This document shows, one piece after another, positions 63,295 to 64,000 of a stretch of DNA of 64,000 bases (positions within the stretch are counted from its first letter, which is position 1; the number at the start of each line of letters is the position of its first letter). The DNA lies in contig NZ_MVAD01000003.1 in the NCBI RefSeq assembly GCF_002007115.1, positions 124,001 to 188,000 of the forward strand, in the 5' to 3' direction. Origin of the DNA: Massilia sp. KIM. GTDB taxonomy: Bacteria > Pseudomonadota > Gammaproteobacteria > Burkholderiales > Burkholderiaceae_D. The translations under genes were made by a program, and so were the position numbers. Under the pieces are notes generated by a model. That model ran no database searches. It was given only the letters and a program-made list of their open reading frames with translations, and was not told the origin of the DNA.

Positions 63295-63402
63295 GACGAC
63301 AGCGCGGCCCCCAAGGCCGCTATCCCGCATCCGACGTGGCGCCGCCCGCGCACGCCCTGCGCCCGCGCGGCGGCGGCCGCACGTCCAACAGGCAAGGACA
63401 TC

Positions 63403-64000
63403 ATGCATCTCACCCGACGACACTTCGTCGCCCTGGCGCTCGCCCCTACCATGGCGGCGCTGGGCGGCTGCGCCCCGCCCTCCCCGGTCTACCGGGGCAT
63501 CGATCTCGCCAACGGCGACTACAGCGGCGACTTCAGCCTTACCGACAGCGCCGGCCGGCGCCGCACGCTGGCCGACTTCCGCGGCCATTACCTGCTGCTC
63601 TTCTTCGGCTATACCCAGTGCCCCGACGTCTGCCCGAGCGCGCTCTCGCGCGCGGTCGCGATCCGCGAACTGCTGGGCGAGCGCAAGGGACGGCTGAAGG
63701 TCGCCTTCCTTTCGGTCGACCCGCAGCGCGACACGCCGCCCATCCTGGACGCCTACGTGCGCGCCTTCGATCCCTCCTTCGTCGGCATGTCCGGCTCGGC
63801 GCAGGAAGTGGCGCGCGCGGCCGCGGCCTACCGCGTGTTCTACCGCCAGGTGCCCACCGGCGCGTCGTACAGCGTCGACCACACGGCGCTCAGCTACGTC
63901 ATCGACCCGGATGGGCAGGTGCGACTGGCGCTCAGGCACGCGCAGCCCGCCCAGGAGTGCGCCGAGGACTTGCAGAAGCTGATGCGCTACGACGAGAAAC
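63403..64000 (+). CDS. SCO1/SenC-family lipoprotein (3' end cut by the window)
   Basis: An open frame of 199 codons running off the window. Lipoprotein-like N terminus (MHLTRRHFVALALAPTMAAL then GGCAPP, lipid Cys at about residue 24) and a thioredoxin-like SCO domain: FFGYTQCPDVCPSAL with the copper CPDVC pair and the conserved His in VDHTALSY. SCO proteins deliver copper to the CuA centre of cytochrome oxidase or act as thiol-disulfide reductases. AAGGA precedes the ATG. The pairing with DUF2946 suggests copper handling. Confidence 0.9.
   Translation, partial: MHLTRRHFVALALAPTMAALGGCAPPSPVYRGIDLANGDYSGDFSLTDSAGRRRTLADFRGHYLLLFFGYTQCPDVCPSALSRAVAIRELLGERKGRLKVAFLSVDPQRDTPPILDAYVRAFDPSFVGMSGSAQEVARAAAAYRVFYRQVPTGASYSVDHTALSYVIDPDGQVRLALRHAQPAQECAEDLQKLMRYDEK

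Overview
This 64 kb window is high-GC bacterial chromosome with dense, short-spaced genes. The family content points to a betaproteobacterium of the Oxalobacteraceae (Massilia/Telluria/Janthinobacterium-like): ubiE-Tim44-ubiJ-ubiB and FmdB-DUF502-aspS-nudB-EEP-clsB gene order, a DUF3683 FAD/Fe-S oxidoreductase and a divergent MnmC. The placement is inferred from gene content, not from a marker gene. I see no rRNA, tRNA, insertion sequence, prophage or CRISPR array.

Layout. 0.1-6 kb: a patatin-like phospholipase with a large membrane insertion, convergent to a cytosolic histidine kinase / TPR response regulator pair. 6-16 kb: housekeeping and stress genes (MnmC-like, Tag, a MocR regulator divergent from OsmC and PaiB-like genes, a DUF4142 exported protein, a Tat-exported phosphoesterase, a GyrI-like protein, an O-methyltransferase, a DUF2807 protein). 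16-22.3 kb: an arsenic island with arsR-C-B-H on the minus strand, divergent from a flavoprotein, an MFS transporter and a second, differently built ArsR; the intergenic region carries two promoters and two copies of a 16-bp operator-like motif. 22.3-26.2 kb: YjbQ, a CzcE-like protein, a fosmidomycin-resistance-like MFS pump and an RsbRD-type sensor kinase. 26.3-33.5 kb: a beta-oxidation block (TetR, acyl-CoA dehydrogenase, FadB-like, thiolase, enoyl-CoA hydratase). 34-45.9 kb: Hsp15, ClsB, EEP, NudB, AspS, DUF502 and FmdB, then a methyltransferase, UbiB, UbiJ, Tim44-domain protein and UbiE, with a probable 32-residue mini-gene between the two groups.

46-55.3 kb is the most interesting part. 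A hybrid sensor kinase and a VpsR-like sigma-54 activator precede an operon of five exported proteins: a 669-residue protein with a ~500-residue Gly/Ala/Asn repeat domain (PE_PGRS-like in composition), a 134-residue companion, a periplasmic C39 cysteine peptidase, a 170-residue companion and an outer-membrane barrel with an N-terminal coiled coil. The component set matches the Pseudomonas Fap functional-amyloid system (FapC/A-B/D/E/F), but the fibre-like subunit is unusual. A well-matched -24/-12 promoter lies 70 bp before the first gene, so the kinase and activator probably control matrix fibre production. The block sits between ubiE and a DUF971 gene that I expect to be neighbours in relatives, which suggests an accessory insertion. 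55.5-64 kb: a cold-shock gene, an SDR and a LysR regulator, then DUF971, HIT and the DUF3683 oxidoreductase, and finally DUF2946 and a SCO1-like lipoprotein cut by the window end.

Intergenic regions repeatedly carry a REP-like palindromic repeat, usually as inverted pairs, whose stem bases vary in a compensated way.
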